Shown one piece after another: positions 1-7,651 of a stretch of DNA of 39,728 nucleotides (the first letter of the stretch is position 1; each line of letters opens with the position of its first letter). A model generated the notes under the pieces. It was not told the DNA's origin. It saw only the letters and a program-made list of their open reading frames with translations, and ran no database searches. The stretch is taken from the NCBI GenBank assembly GCA_022785125.1, contig JALFRA010000034.1, positions 1 to 39,728 of the forward strand, given 5' to 3'. The position numbers and the translations under genes are program-made. The DNA comes from Clostridiales bacterium (GTDB taxonomy: Bacteria > Bacillota > Clostridia > Oscillospirales > Oscillospiraceae).

Positions 1-299
1 CAATGGCGCGGCCCTTCAGCGTGTCGAGAAAGCTCGACACGCTTCTCAAAAATGCAAGCATTTTTTCGAGGGAATGCAGCCCGCTGCGTCGCACGCGCAA
101 AGCGCGCACGCTTGCGGGCTGGGAAGTGTTTTTTCCAAGGCGCATGTCCTTGGTAAAAACAGTTTCTTACTCTGTTTTGCCGCCTGCGGGCGGCAAAACT
201 CTGCCGAGGGCTTTTCCTTGGTGCAAGAACATATTCCTCTCTTGCATCAGTTCCGCCTTTTTCGACAGACTGAAGGGCCGCGCCATTGGCGCGGCCCTT
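1..299. repeat. Hairpin array bounded by a 19-bp inverted repeat
   Basis: No convincing gene lies here. Bases 1-19 are the exact reverse complement of 270-288. Between them are several perfect stems: 20-28/33-41, 48-55/58-65, 77-84/114-121 and a GCCGCC/GGCGGC stem near 177-197. The last stem, 273-284/288-299, has a 3-base loop. Short reading frames cross the region, but they change frame through the palindromes and look like shadows. It could be a MITE-like or REP-like intergenic repeat, or a structured RNA. The left boundary may lie before the window. Confidence 0.6.
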
Positions 300-358
300 G
301 TGTTATATTCTCCGAACTGGTATGATACCCTCAGATACTTTGGAAGGAGATGGCCCCC

Positions 359-1177
359 TTGAGCCTGTTTTGCTGTCCCCACTGTGCCGCTCCCCTGAAC
401 CGGGAGGAGCGCTCCTATACCTGCCCCAACGGCCACTGCTTTGACATCGCCAAAGAGGGCTATGTCCACCTGCTCCCCGCCAACCAGAAGCACTCCAAGT
501 CCCCGGGTGACGACAAGGGCATGGTAACTGCCCGCAATCAGTTCCTGTCCAGGGACTACTACGCCCCCCTCCGGGACGCCCTGTGCGCCCTGGCTCTGGA
601 GCATACCGGCGGGCAGGTATCGGTGCTGGACTCGGGCTGCGGGGAGGGCTACTACACCGCCGGCATCCACACCGCCCTCACCGGGGCGGGCAGGCAGGTG
701 CAGCTGGCGGGGATCGACCTGTCCAAGCCCTCGGTGCGCCTGGCGGCAAAGCGCGTGCCCCAGGGGGAGTTTGCCGTGGCCTCGGCCTACCACCTGCCGG
801 TGGCGGATCAGAGCGTAGACCTGCTCCTCAACTGCTTCTCCCCTCTGGCGCTGGAGGAGTTCCGGCGGGTGCTCCGCCCCGGCGGTCTGTTTCTTTATGT
901 GGTGCCTGCCGCCAACCACCTGTGGGAGCTCAAGCAGGTGCTCTACGACAAGCCCTACCCCAATCAGGAGCAGGACATCCCCTACGAGGGCTTCTCCTAT
1001 GTCAGCGTGGTGCCGGTGGATACCACCATGGAGGTGGCGGGTGAGGACCTGCCCCATCTGTTCCAGATGACCCCCTACTACTGGAAGACCCCCAGGGAGG
1101 GAGCCGCCCGGCTGGCGGCACTGGACGGACTGAAGGTACAGGCCTCCTTCCGTATCCACGTGTTCCGCCGGGACTGA
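359..1177 (+). CDS. rlmA: RlmA-family 23S rRNA (guanine-N1)-methyltransferase
   Basis: This is an SAM-dependent methyltransferase resembling RlmA, which methylates N1 of a guanine in a domain II hairpin of 23S rRNA. An N-terminal zinc-binding set C6-x2-C9-x12-C22-x3-H26 is followed by the KEGYVHLLP and PGD segments typical of RlmA. A Rossmann fold follows with SAM motif I (VLDSGCGEGYY). I chose the TTG at 359 because GGAAGGAG (342-349) then sits 9 bases upstream; the in-frame ATG at 350 abuts that site. At 272 residues it matches the E. coli protein (about 269). In Gram-positives the target is often G748 (the RlmA-II type), but specificity cannot be read from sequence. It converges on the next gene with 3 bases between stops. 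Confidence 0.85.
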   Translation: MSLFCCPHCAAPLNREERSYTCPNGHCFDIAKEGYVHLLPANQKHSKSPGDDKGMVTARNQFLSRDYYAPLRDALCALALEHTGGQVSVLDSGCGEGYYTAGIHTALTGAGRQVQLAGIDLSKPSVRLAAKRVPQGEFAVASAYHLPVADQSVDLLLNCFSPLALEEFRRVLRPGGLFLYVVPAANHLWELKQVLYDKPYPNQEQDIPYEGFSYVSVVPVDTTMEVAGEDLPHLFQMTPYYWKTPREGAARLAALDGLKVQASFRIHVFRRD

Positions 1178-1180
1178 GGA

Positions 1181-1774
1181 CTACATCTGCTCCAGCACGC
1201 TGCGGATGATCCAGGCGTGTGCCTCCGCCTCGTCAGCCGACTCGTGGAAGAGGGCCTCCAGGCAGGGGTCGGCGGTGCCGGCGGCGGCAGCCCGGTAGCA
1301 GGCTGCGTAGCGCTGCATGGCCTGAAACTGCTCCCGCAGGGCGGCCTGCACCGGCTGGAGCGCGGGAGCGCTCCCCCGGTCAGCGGGCCAGTAGCGCACC
1401 CCGGAGATGAGGAAATAGGCGGTGCTCAGCCGCTTGGCCCGCCGCCGCTTTTCGGCGGCCAGGTTGGAGAGCATCCTGCCCCCGGTACCCGGTACCCGCC
1501 GGGCCAGCGCCTGGCAGCACCGGTGGGCGGCCAGTTCCTGGTCTATGTACTGCTGAAGCTGGGGACCATGAACTGCCGAGGCGGGCCCCAGACAGGTGAT
1601 GGTCTCCTCCTCTTCCGCCGCCGGAGTGTCGTGTACCACCACCGCCGGCAGAGGCCGCTGGGCCACCGCCTCCACCACCTCAAAGGGGCAGTCCCCCCGC
1701 TCGTTGGGCATGACCCGCTTCCATACCCGCTCGAAAACCTCCCGGTCGCAGCCGGGCAGCAACTCCTGTTCCAT
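1181..1774 (-). CDS. Ferritin-like four-helix protein
   Basis: This 197-residue soluble protein appears to have a C-terminal ferritin-like (rubrerythrin-like) helical bundle. Four amphipathic helices carry acidic and histidine residues at bundle-like spacing: EL.AHRCCQALARR, LAAEKRRRAKRLSTAYFL, LREQFQAMQRYAACY and an ESADEAEAHA segment resembling the E-x6-H diiron motif. The N-terminal 85 residues are acidic and match no domain I know. The second ATG (1774) is preferred over 1780 because GGGGAGG lies 8 bases upstream of it but only 2 from the first. The gene is divergent from sufC, so a role in iron or peroxide handling is possible, but that rests only on proximity. The exact family is uncertain. 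Confidence 0.65.
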   Translation of the reverse strand: MEQELLPGCDREVFERVWKRVMPNERGDCPFEVVEAVAQRPLPAVVVHDTPAAEEEETITCLGPASAVHGPQLQQYIDQELAAHRCCQALARRVPGTGGRMLSNLAAEKRRRAKRLSTAYFLISGVRYWPADRGSAPALQPVQAALREQFQAMQRYAACYRAAAAGTADPCLEALFHESADEAEAHAWIIRSVLEQM

Positions 1775-1847
1775 ACGCATTGCCTCCCCATTCTGTGTAG
1801 ATTCCCACCATCCTATGCCGTCCTGGCAAGATTTGCCCCGCTCAGGG

Positions 1848-1876
1848 TTGTATTTTCCTGCCTTCCGTGATAAAAT
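1848..1876 (+). promoter_or_regulatory. Candidate sigma-A promoter for sufCB
   Basis: TTGTAT (1848-1853) and TAAAAT (1871-1876) are separated by 17 bases, about 40 bases upstream of the sufC start. The whole divergent intergenic region is short, which supports this placement. I see no clear operator. Confidence 0.5.
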
Positions 1877-1918
1877 AATTGCTCATGGAATGAACCATTT
1901 ACAAAGGAGAGACAGACT

Positions 1919-2656
1919 ATGCTGGAGATCAGCCATCTCAGCTATCAGGTGGAGGGAGAGGAAGGCCAGGAGCTGGGCATCCTCAACGACGTCTCCCTCT
2001 CTGTCAAGGACCACCAGTTTGTGGTCATCACCGGCCCCAACGGCGGCGGCAAGACCACGCTTGCCAAGGCCATCATGGGCCTGGTCAAGCCCACCGGCGG
2101 CTCCATCCGCTGGAACGACACCGATATTACCGATCTGGACATCACCGGCCGCGCCCGTCTGGGCATCAGCTACGGCTTTCAGCAGCCCCCCCGCTTCAAG
2201 GGTCTGAAGGTAAAGGATCTGCTGGCCCTGGCCGCCGGCAGCGAAAAGCTGACCCGGGAAGAAGGCTGCCAGTACCTGACCAAGGTGGGCCTGTGCGCCG
2301 GGGACTATATCGACCGCGAAGTGGACGCCTCCCTGTCCGGCGGCGAGGTCAAGCGCATTGAGATCGCCACCATCCTGGCCCGCAAGACCGGTCTGATGAT
2401 CTTTGACGAGCCGGAGGCCGGCATCGACCTTTGGTCCTTTGCCAAGCTCACCGAGACCTTCAAGCTCATCCACCAGAAGCGGGAGGCCACCCTCATCGTC
2501 ATCTCCCACCAGGAGCGCATCATCGACCTGGCCGACGAGATCATCATGATCGCCGACGGCAAGGTGCAGCGGCATGGCCCCAAGGATGAGATCTTCCCCC
2601 AGATCCTGGCCAACACCAGGACCTCTTGCAGTTATCTGTCGGAAGGAGCGAAGTAA
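1919..2656 (+). CDS. sufC: SufC-type ABC ATPase for Fe-S cluster assembly
   Basis: SufC is the cytosolic ABC-type ATPase that drives conformational change in the SufB-type scaffold during Fe-S cluster assembly. Walker A GPNGGGKT is at residues 39-46, the ABC signature LSGGE at 139-143 and Walker B LMIFDEPEAG around 159-168. The 245-residue length is normal for SufC. An AAAGGAGAG ribosome site sits just upstream. The next gene encodes the SufB-like scaffold and begins one base after this stop, so the two are co-translated. No sufS, sufU or sufD is present nearby, so this is the two-gene form known from clostridia and archaea (described as a minimal SUF-like system) rather than a full suf operon. 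Confidence 0.94.
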   Translation: MLEISHLSYQVEGEEGQELGILNDVSLSVKDHQFVVITGPNGGGKTTLAKAIMGLVKPTGGSIRWNDTDITDLDITGRARLGISYGFQQPPRFKGLKVKDLLALAAGSEKLTREEGCQYLTKVGLCAGDYIDREVDASLSGGEVKRIEIATILARKTGLMIFDEPEAGIDLWSFAKLTETFKLIHQKREATLIVISHQERIIDLADEIIMIADGKVQRHGPKDEIFPQILANTRTSCSYLSEGAK

Positions 2657-2657
2657 G

Positions 2658-3581
2658 ATGGATCAAGCGGAATGGAAGCTCCTCAAGGAGATCGCGGACC
2701 TGGAGAAGACCCCCCAGGGGGCCTACAACATCCGGCGCAACGGACAGCTGGACTCCCGGAACAACACCGCCAACATTGAGATCACCACCAAGACCGAGCC
2801 GGGCAAGTCGGGCATCGACATCACCGTCAAGAGCGGCACCCAGCACGAGTCGGTCCACATCCCTGTCATCATCAGCCAGACCGGTCTTTCCGAGCTGGTG
2901 TACAACGACTTTTTCATCGGCGACGACTGCGACGTGGACATCGTGGCCGGCTGCGGTATCCACAACACCGGCTGTGAGACCAGCCAGCACGACGGCGTCC
3001 ACACCTTCCACATCGGCAAAAACTCCAAGGTTCGCTATGTGGAGCGCCACTACGGCGAGGGTGAAGGCACCGGCAAGCGGATCATGAATCCCCAGACCAT
3101 CGTCTACCTGGACGAGGGGGCCTCCATCAACATGGAGTCCACCCAGATCCGGGGCGTGGACTCCACCAAGCGGGAGACCCGCATTGTGGTGGGCAAGGGC
3201 GCCGAGGCCATCATCACCGAAAAGCTGCTCACCCACGGTCAGCAGACCGCTGAGAGCGATATGGAAATCATTCTGGACGGCGAGGACGCCACCGGCCGGG
3301 TCATCTCCCGGTCCGTGGCCCAGGACAACTCCGTCCAGGTGTTCTACCCCAAAATGACCGGCAATACCAAGTGCTTCGGCCATGTTCAGTGCGACTCCAT
3401 CATCATGGGCAACGCCAAGATCTCCTCCATCCCCGCCATTGTGGCCAACCATGTGGACGCTCAGCTCATCCACGAGGCTGCCATCGGGCGCATCGCCGGG
3501 GATCAGATCCTCAAGCTGATGACCCTGGGCCTGACCGAGCAGGAAGCGGAGGAAAAGATTCTGGATGGATTCCTACAGTGA
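2658..3581 (+). CDS. sufB: SufB-like Fe-S cluster scaffold, short form
   Basis: This 307-residue protein is the beta-helical scaffold partner of SufC. It is about 190 residues shorter than E. coli SufB because the long N-terminal region is absent. The C-terminal core keeps the residues known to matter in SufB: a cysteine in the QCDSI motif (C245, equivalent to E. coli C405) and a glutamate in IHEAA (E273, equivalent to E434), at nearly the same spacing. A second cysteine, C239, lies close by. The start is the ATG at 2658 with GGAAGGAG inside the end of sufC; a longer upstream frame only overlaps sufC. The retained Cys/Glu pair supports SufB rather than SufD. Single-subunit homodimers are inferred. 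Confidence 0.88.
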   Translation: MDQAEWKLLKEIADLEKTPQGAYNIRRNGQLDSRNNTANIEITTKTEPGKSGIDITVKSGTQHESVHIPVIISQTGLSELVYNDFFIGDDCDVDIVAGCGIHNTGCETSQHDGVHTFHIGKNSKVRYVERHYGEGEGTGKRIMNPQTIVYLDEGASINMESTQIRGVDSTKRETRIVVGKGAEAIITEKLLTHGQQTAESDMEIILDGEDATGRVISRSVAQDNSVQVFYPKMTGNTKCFGHVQCDSIIMGNAKISSIPAIVANHVDAQLIHEAAIGRIAGDQILKLMTLGLTEQEAEEKILDGFLQ

Positions 3582-3984
3582 ACTGTTAAACGCGGTCAAT
3601 AACGGCCCCTACTTCGGCCCCCGCAGCCGGGTAAAGGTCACCCGGGCAAGGGACGGCGAGGCGGATGGGGAACTGGAGATCTGCACCGATACCCGCAATC
3701 CCATGGGCATCGTCCACGGCGGAGCCCTCTTCACCCTGGCGGATACCGTGGCCGGAACGGCGGCCTTCACCACTGGCCACACCTGTGTCACTCTGGACAG
3801 CTCCATGCAGTTTTTGGCCGCCGCCAAGGGCGACAAGGTCTACTGCACCGCCAAACCCAAAAAGCTGGGCCGTACCATCGCGGTCTATGACGTGACCCTC
3901 ACTGACAACCAGGACCGGCTGGTGGCCAGCGGCGTATTCTCTTTCTTTATCAAAGATATGTCGGTGGACGGGCTCAACACCTGA
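3565..3984 (+). CDS. PaaI/YdiI-type hotdog acyl-CoA thioesterase
   Basis: This 139-residue single hotdog-fold protein hydrolyses acyl-CoA thioesters. The family signature N-P-M-G-I-V-H-G-G (HGG at 51-53) leads into the central helix LFTLADTVAGTAA, followed by beta strands ending near FSFFIKD. Its start overlaps the end of sufB by 17 bases, so it is translationally coupled to the Fe-S genes. GGAGG lies about 14 bases upstream of the ATG, a rather long spacing. PaaI-like enzymes often act on aromatic or hydroxy-acyl CoAs, but the substrate cannot be predicted here and a functional link to Fe-S assembly is not established. Confidence 0.82.
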   Translation: MDSYSELLNAVNNGPYFGPRSRVKVTRARDGEADGELEICTDTRNPMGIVHGGALFTLADTVAGTAAFTTGHTCVTLDSSMQFLAAAKGDKVYCTAKPKKLGRTIAVYDVTLTDNQDRLVASGVFSFFIKDMSVDGLNT

Positions 3985-3994
3985 TTGTTTCCCT

Positions 3995-4041
3995 AAACAG
4001 AACGGGGGCATTGCGGCAATCGCAATGCCCCCGTTCTGTTT
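3995..4041 (+). terminator. Terminator hairpin after sufCB-thioesterase
   Basis: A perfect 21-bp stem (3995-4015 with 4021-4041) has a 5-base GCAAT loop. It ends in TTT and is followed by GTTAAAA. It lies 11 bases after the thioesterase stop. Confidence 0.8.
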
Positions 4042-4174
4042 GTTAAAATGGACCCTCTCGCAGGGAGCCTGGCAGGCGCTATCCGCAAGAGGTACGCCGC
4101 ACCCGTAAGGCAGGCAAGCTGAATGGCTGCGCGGCGACCCTCAGGGCCGCCCGCCTGAGTTACAACATAATCCT
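4042..4174. other. GC-rich intergenic stretch of unknown role
   Basis: I see no gene here. It contains several short complementary blocks, for example CCCTC/GAGGG and GGCGACCCTCAGGGCCGCC around 4131-4152. It separates a rightward operon from a leftward gene. It could be a structured RNA on either strand or a dispersed repeat; the sequence alone does not decide. Confidence 0.3.
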
Positions 4175-5020
4175 TCAGGACAGGGAGCCGTTGAGGGCCG
4201 CGGCCCACTCTTTCTCCCCCTCTGGCGGGTTTCCCTTGAAATCCCGATCGAACCAGAGGGGCACCGGAGCGTCCTCCCGAATAGCCTGGAAAAAAGCGCC
4301 GATCTGCTGGGTGGTCTCATCCACCGCGCCCTCCAGCAGCCGGTCCAGATCGGCGCTGCTCTCCAGAGAGGCGGGGTGGGGCGTCTCCTTCAGGGCCACA
4401 TCCTTGGCGGACTGGATGGGAAGCATCCGGCTCACCGCGCCGATGACCTTGCCCCGCCGGGTACCGCAGGAGCGGGCAAAAAAGCCCAGATACCAGTTCA
4501 TGGCCCGGTAAGCCCGGCGCATCTGCCGGGGGGATGCGTGGACATAGGCCGCGGCGGCGGCGTTCCACACCCGGCTTCCCTTCCGGGGCGGTGTGGGCAG
4601 GTGGGCCTGGGCCGTGCTGTCCAGGCCGTCGCTCTCCATCAGCATCCGGTCGAACTCCCCCTCCATGGCCATGTGGGAGATGGGTCCGTCGGCGGCCCGC
4701 TCGTCCACATAGCCGTGACAGGCGCTGTCCAGAGCCAGGTGACAGAGAAAGCCGGCCCCGTAGCCCACCGACATGGGCACGCCCTCCTCAATGGCCTGAC
4801 GAAGCCGCTCCACGGCGGGCAGAGCGGAATTGCGGTGCATCCGCACCCCCTCCCGCCGGACGGCGTTGGGTCGGATGGGCTGGTAGAAAAACAGCGGATC
4901 GGGACCCAGGCAGCCCAGGTCGAAGGCCTCCCGCTCCTCATCAATGATCTGGGCCAGCGGCCGAGGCAGTCCGCCCAATACCTTATCCCCAAATTTCAGA
5001 TGCGCGTAATAATTTGGCAT
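4175..5020 (-). CDS. Zinc-dependent phospholipase C-like protein
   Basis: This 281-residue protein resembles the zinc-dependent phospholipase C / S1-P1 nuclease fold (PF00882-like). The N-terminus MPNYYAHLKFG, the GPDPLFFY block near residue 40, the helix GYGAGFLCHLALDSACHGYVDE and HMAMEGEFDRMLM supply the His/Asp/Glu residues expected for a metal centre. There is no signal peptide, so unlike the secreted clostridial toxins this protein should stay in the cytoplasm. Such cytosolic versions are common in clostridia and have no assigned substrate. AAGGTCACC-ATG gives a short ribosome spacing, with a second AGGAGG 14 bases upstream. It appears monocistronic, and the actual activity is not known. 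Confidence 0.75.
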   Translation of the reverse strand: MPNYYAHLKFGDKVLGGLPRPLAQIIDEEREAFDLGCLGPDPLFFYQPIRPNAVRREGVRMHRNSALPAVERLRQAIEEGVPMSVGYGAGFLCHLALDSACHGYVDERAADGPISHMAMEGEFDRMLMESDGLDSTAQAHLPTPPRKGSRVWNAAAAAYVHASPRQMRRAYRAMNWYLGFFARSCGTRRGKVIGAVSRMLPIQSAKDVALKETPHPASLESSADLDRLLEGAVDETTQQIGAFFQAIREDAPVPLWFDRDFKGNPPEGEKEWAAALNGSLS

Positions 5021-5060
5021 GGTGACCTTGATTCCCTCCTGTCACAGTCCATAGCAGTCC

Positions 5061-5066
5061 ATTATA
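5061..5066 (-). promoter_or_regulatory. -10 element upstream of phospholipase-like gene
   Basis: Read on the minus strand this is an exact TATAAT, 40 bases upstream of the start. No good -35 is visible at 17 bases, so the assignment is tentative. Confidence 0.4.
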
Positions 5067-5125
5067 TAGGTTTATTGTATCACGGTGTGTCAGGGAGAGA
5101 AAGCAGAAAAATGTTAAATCTTTTT

Positions 5126-5173
5126 CCATACAAAGCGAGCGCGCCGCTGCGGCGGCGCGCTCGCTTTGTATGG
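5126..5173 (-). terminator. 22-bp perfect hairpin after the stalk-domain gene
   Basis: Bases 5126-5147 pair perfectly with 5152-5173 around a TGCG loop, 2 bases past the stop at 5176. On the minus strand the stem is followed by AAAAAGATTT rather than a U tract, so it may protect the 3' end rather than act as a classical terminator. Confidence 0.6.
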
Positions 5174-5175
5174 AT

Positions 5176-5880
5176 TCAGGAGAAGGAGATGTGGTAAATA
5201 CCATAGTTGTGTCCATTCCAGCTGTCCACGGTCTGTCCCTGTAATTTGATGTTGGCAGCCCGGTTCAGCGGGATTGTAATGGTTTTGGGCGGCTCATCCC
5301 ACTTGATCTCATAGCTGTCATACATCTGGCCGTCCAGATAGACATCCAGATTGATATTCAGCTCCGCGGAGCCATCAATATGTCCCACGGTAAAGGTCAT
5401 GCTGCTGTACTTCAGATTGGTATTCCACAGAGCATGGCTGGTACTCCCTTTCATCTGAACACCTTCCATGATCTCCTCTCCGCCAACCGCCATAAAGGCT
5501 TTGTGGTCGCTTCCGTCATAGATCTTGGTGTACTTGCTGACCTGGTAAGGGGGCAGTTTTTTCATCCAGCTGCTCTCCTGACCGGGGATATCTCCCACAT
5601 AGACGGTAGCGGTGCTGCCGTCCCAGGTCACCTCCTTGCCCAGGGCCTCGCCAATGGCACGGACAGGCAGATAGGTGGTGCCGCTGCTGGCAAAGGGTTC
5701 CACCGCCTTGCCGCTGGCGTCGGTGGGGGTGACCTCCTTGCCATCCACCACGATCTTGATGCCCATATAGTTGGCCTCGATCATTTTGGTAGTCACGGTA
5801 CCGGCCGCCACCGCCGAGCCGCAGAGCAGTCCGGCGGCAACTATGGTGGTCAGGACCCGATTACGCATGGTGTGTTTCAT
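5176..5880 (-). CDS. Secreted stalk-domain protein with NPCBM-like C-terminus
   Basis: This 234-residue exported protein has an N-terminal signal peptide (MKHTMRNRVLTTIVAAGLLC then GSAVAAG). Residues ~38-95 resemble the copper amine oxidase N-terminal (stalk) domain, with the characteristic VDGKEV, TYLPVRAIGEALG and VTWDGSTATVYVG blocks. This domain is a non-catalytic module frequent in Firmicutes surface proteins. The C-terminal ~120 residues, with MTFTVGHIDGSAELNINLDVYLDG and a TITIPLNRAANIKLQ strand, resemble the NPCBM/NEW2 beta-sandwich seen in carbohydrate-associated proteins. Together they suggest a cell-surface or wall-binding role. There is no catalytic domain or sorting motif. GGGAGG lies 9 bases before the ATG. 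Confidence 0.75.
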   Translation of the reverse strand: MKHTMRNRVLTTIVAAGLLCGSAVAAGTVTTKMIEANYMGIKIVVDGKEVTPTDASGKAVEPFASSGTTYLPVRAIGEALGKEVTWDGSTATVYVGDIPGQESSWMKKLPPYQVSKYTKIYDGSDHKAFMAVGGEEIMEGVQMKGSTSHALWNTNLKYSSMTFTVGHIDGSAELNINLDVYLDGQMYDSYEIKWDEPPKTITIPLNRAANIKLQGQTVDSWNGHNYGIYHISFS

Positions 5881-5984
5881 AATACAATTCCTCCCATATT
5901 ATTGTTTCTCATGAATGCAGAGATTTCTTCTTGAACTCTCTTTTCTCCTGTTAGTGTCCGGTTCTGGGAGGGCGGTTTTAAAAA

Positions 5985-6011
5985 AGCAAAAATTTTTCGA
6001 GAATTTTTGCT
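5985..6011. repeat. AT-rich intergenic hairpin
   Basis: AGCAAAAATT (5985-5994) pairs with AATTTTTGCT (6002-6011) across a TTTCGAG loop. It sits between the stalk-protein gene and the liv terminator and has no assigned role. Similar TTTCGAG-type text occurs in the hairpin array at 60-70. Confidence 0.5.
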
Positions 6012-6034
6012 ACCATTTTATGGAGTTTCACGTC

Positions 6035-6068
6035 AAAAAGCGCGCTGCCACATTGCAGCGCGCTTTTT
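6035..6068 (-). terminator. Terminator of the liv operon
   Basis: A perfect 14-bp stem (6035-6048 with 6055-6068) has a 6-base loop and ends in TTTTT on the minus strand. It lies 17 bases past the livF stop. Confidence 0.9.
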
Positions 6069-6085
6069 CTTTCGTTATGTCGGGC

Positions 6086-6796
6086 TTAACCGCCCAGGTA
6101 GGCTTTCTTGACGGCCTCGTCGGCCAGCAGCTGCCGACCCGGGCCGGTAAGGGTCACTCGGCCGGTCTCCAGCACATAGCCCCGGTCGGCCACGCTCAGG
6201 GCCATCTGGGCATTCTGCTCCACCAGCAGGATGGTGGTGCCCGCCTTGTGCAGCTGCTTAATGATATCGAAGATCTGCTCCACCAGGATGGGAGCCAGAC
6301 CCATGGAGGGCTCATCCAGCATAAGCAGCTTGGGATTGGACATCAGCGCCCGGCCCATGGCCAGCATCTGCTGCTCGCCGCCGGACAGGGTGCCCGCCAC
6401 CTGCTTGCGGCGCTCCTTCAGCCGGGGGAACTGGGCGTACACCCGCTCCAGGTTGGGAGCGATGGTGGAGTTGGGCTGGGTAAAGGCGCCCATCTCCAGG
6501 TTCTCCTCCACCGTCATCTGCTGGAACACCCGGCGGCCTTCGGGCACCTGGGCCAGGCCCTGGGCCACCAGCTTGGAGGCAGGCACCGCCTGAATGGGCT
6601 TGCCCATAAACTCAATGGAGCCGGTACGGGTGTGGAGCAGACCAGAGACGGTCTGAAGGGTGGTGGTCTTACCGGCGCCGTTGGCGCCGATGAGGGTGAC
6701 GATCTCCCCCTCCTCCACGTGGAAGGAGATGTCTTTTACGGCGTGGATGGCGCCGTAGTACACGTTGATGTTCTTGACATCCAGCAATACCGCCAT
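6086..6796 (-). CDS. livF: LivF, branched-chain amino acid ABC transporter ATPase
   Basis: LivF is the second ATPase of the high-affinity branched-chain amino acid importer and pairs with LivG at the inner face of the membrane. Walker A GANGAGKT is at 37-44, the LSGGE signature at 137-141 and Walker B LLMLDEP at 157-163 followed by SMGLAP, a LivF-type extension. The 236-residue length is typical. It is the last gene of livKHMGF, 3 bases after livG, and is followed by a strong terminator. The transporter class also handles amides, urea or short aliphatic compounds in some species, so the substrate is inferred from family and gene order. Confidence 0.94.
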   Translation of the reverse strand: MAVLLDVKNINVYYGAIHAVKDISFHVEEGEIVTLIGANGAGKTTTLQTVSGLLHTRTGSIEFMGKPIQAVPASKLVAQGLAQVPEGRRVFQQMTVEENLEMGAFTQPNSTIAPNLERVYAQFPRLKERRKQVAGTLSGGEQQMLAMGRALMSNPKLLMLDEPSMGLAPILVEQIFDIIKQLHKAGTTILLVEQNAQMALSVADRGYVLETGRVTLTGPGRQLLADEAVKKAYLGG

Positions 6797-6799
6797 GGC

Positions 6800-7651
6800 T
6801 TATACCTCCTTCTGGTCGCCCAGATAGGCCTTGATGACCTCCGGGTTGTTCTGGATCTCCGAGGGGGTGCCCTTGGCGATGATCTGGCCGAAGTTGAGCA
6901 CGCAGATGCCCTCGCAGATGCCCATGACCAGATTCATATCGTGCTCGATGAGCAGAATGGCAATGTGGAAGGTATCCCGGATCTTGACGATGTTGTCCAT
7001 CAGCTCGGCGGTCTCGGAGGGGTTCATGCCCGCCGCCGGTTCATCCAGCAGCAGCAGAGAGGGATTGGTGGCCAGGGCACGGACGATCTCCAGCTTGCGC
7101 TGGTCGCCGTAGGGCAGGCTGCCCGCCTTGGCGTTGGCCAGATGCTGCATATCGAAGATGCTCAGCAGCTCCAGGGCGCTCTCATGGGCCAGTTTCTCCT
7201 TCTTCCAGTAGCCGGGCAGACGGAGGATGCCGCTCCACATGGGGTAGCGGACATGGTTGTGCAGGCCGATCTTTACGTTGTCCTCCACCGTCAGGTTGTC
7301 AAACAGGCGGATATTCTGGAAGGTACGGGCAATGCCCGCCTTATTCACCTGAACGGTGGACATATTGTGAGTGTCGATGCCGTCCAGCAGCACGGTGCCC
7401 CGGGTGGGCTGATACACCTTGGTCAGCAGGTTGAACACGGTGGTCTTACCGGCGCCGTTGGGGCCGATGAGGCCGGCGATCTCGGTGCGGCCGATGGCCA
7501 TGTTGAACTCATTCACGGCGGTCAGGCCGCCGAAGTCGATGCCCAGGTGCTGGCACTCCAGAATGGGGGTCTGCTTGATGTCGCGCTCGGGGATGATATT
7601 GGGGCTGGGCACCGGGACCAGCTTGGTCTCGGGACGCTTGGGCTTACTCAT
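6800..7651 (-). CDS. livG: LivG, branched-chain amino acid ABC transporter ATPase
   Basis: LivG is the first ATPase of the Liv importer. Walker A GPNGAGKT is at 63-70, and the signature is the LivG-type LPYGDQRKLEIVRAL rather than LSGGQ, followed by Walker B SLLLLDEPAAGMNP. The LivG family tail (VLNFGQIIAKGTPSEIQNNPEVIKAYLG) is present. The protein is 283 residues; about 28 extra N-terminal residues rich in Pro, Lys and Glu precede the usual start and are unusual. Its start overlaps the end of livM by 8 bases, which indicates translational coupling. Confidence 0.94.
   Translation of the reverse strand: MSKPKRPETKLVPVPSPNIIPERDIKQTPILECQHLGIDFGGLTAVNEFNMAIGRTEIAGLIGPNGAGKTTVFNLLTKVYQPTRGTVLLDGIDTHNMSTVQVNKAGIARTFQNIRLFDNLTVEDNVKIGLHNHVRYPMWSGILRLPGYWKKEKLAHESALELLSIFDMQHLANAKAGSLPYGDQRKLEIVRALATNPSLLLLDEPAAGMNPSETAELMDNIVKIRDTFHIAILLIEHDMNLVMGICEGICVLNFGQIIAKGTPSEIQNNPEVIKAYLGDQKEV

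Noticed and set aside
1-362. 119-residue plus-strand frame crossing the hairpin array
   Set aside because: It reads through perfect palindromes without domain or ribosome site and is better explained as non-coding repeat.
167-1159. 330-residue minus-strand frame opposite the rRNA methyltransferase
   Set aside because: Shadow frame; the plus strand has the zinc-site and SAM motifs of RlmA.
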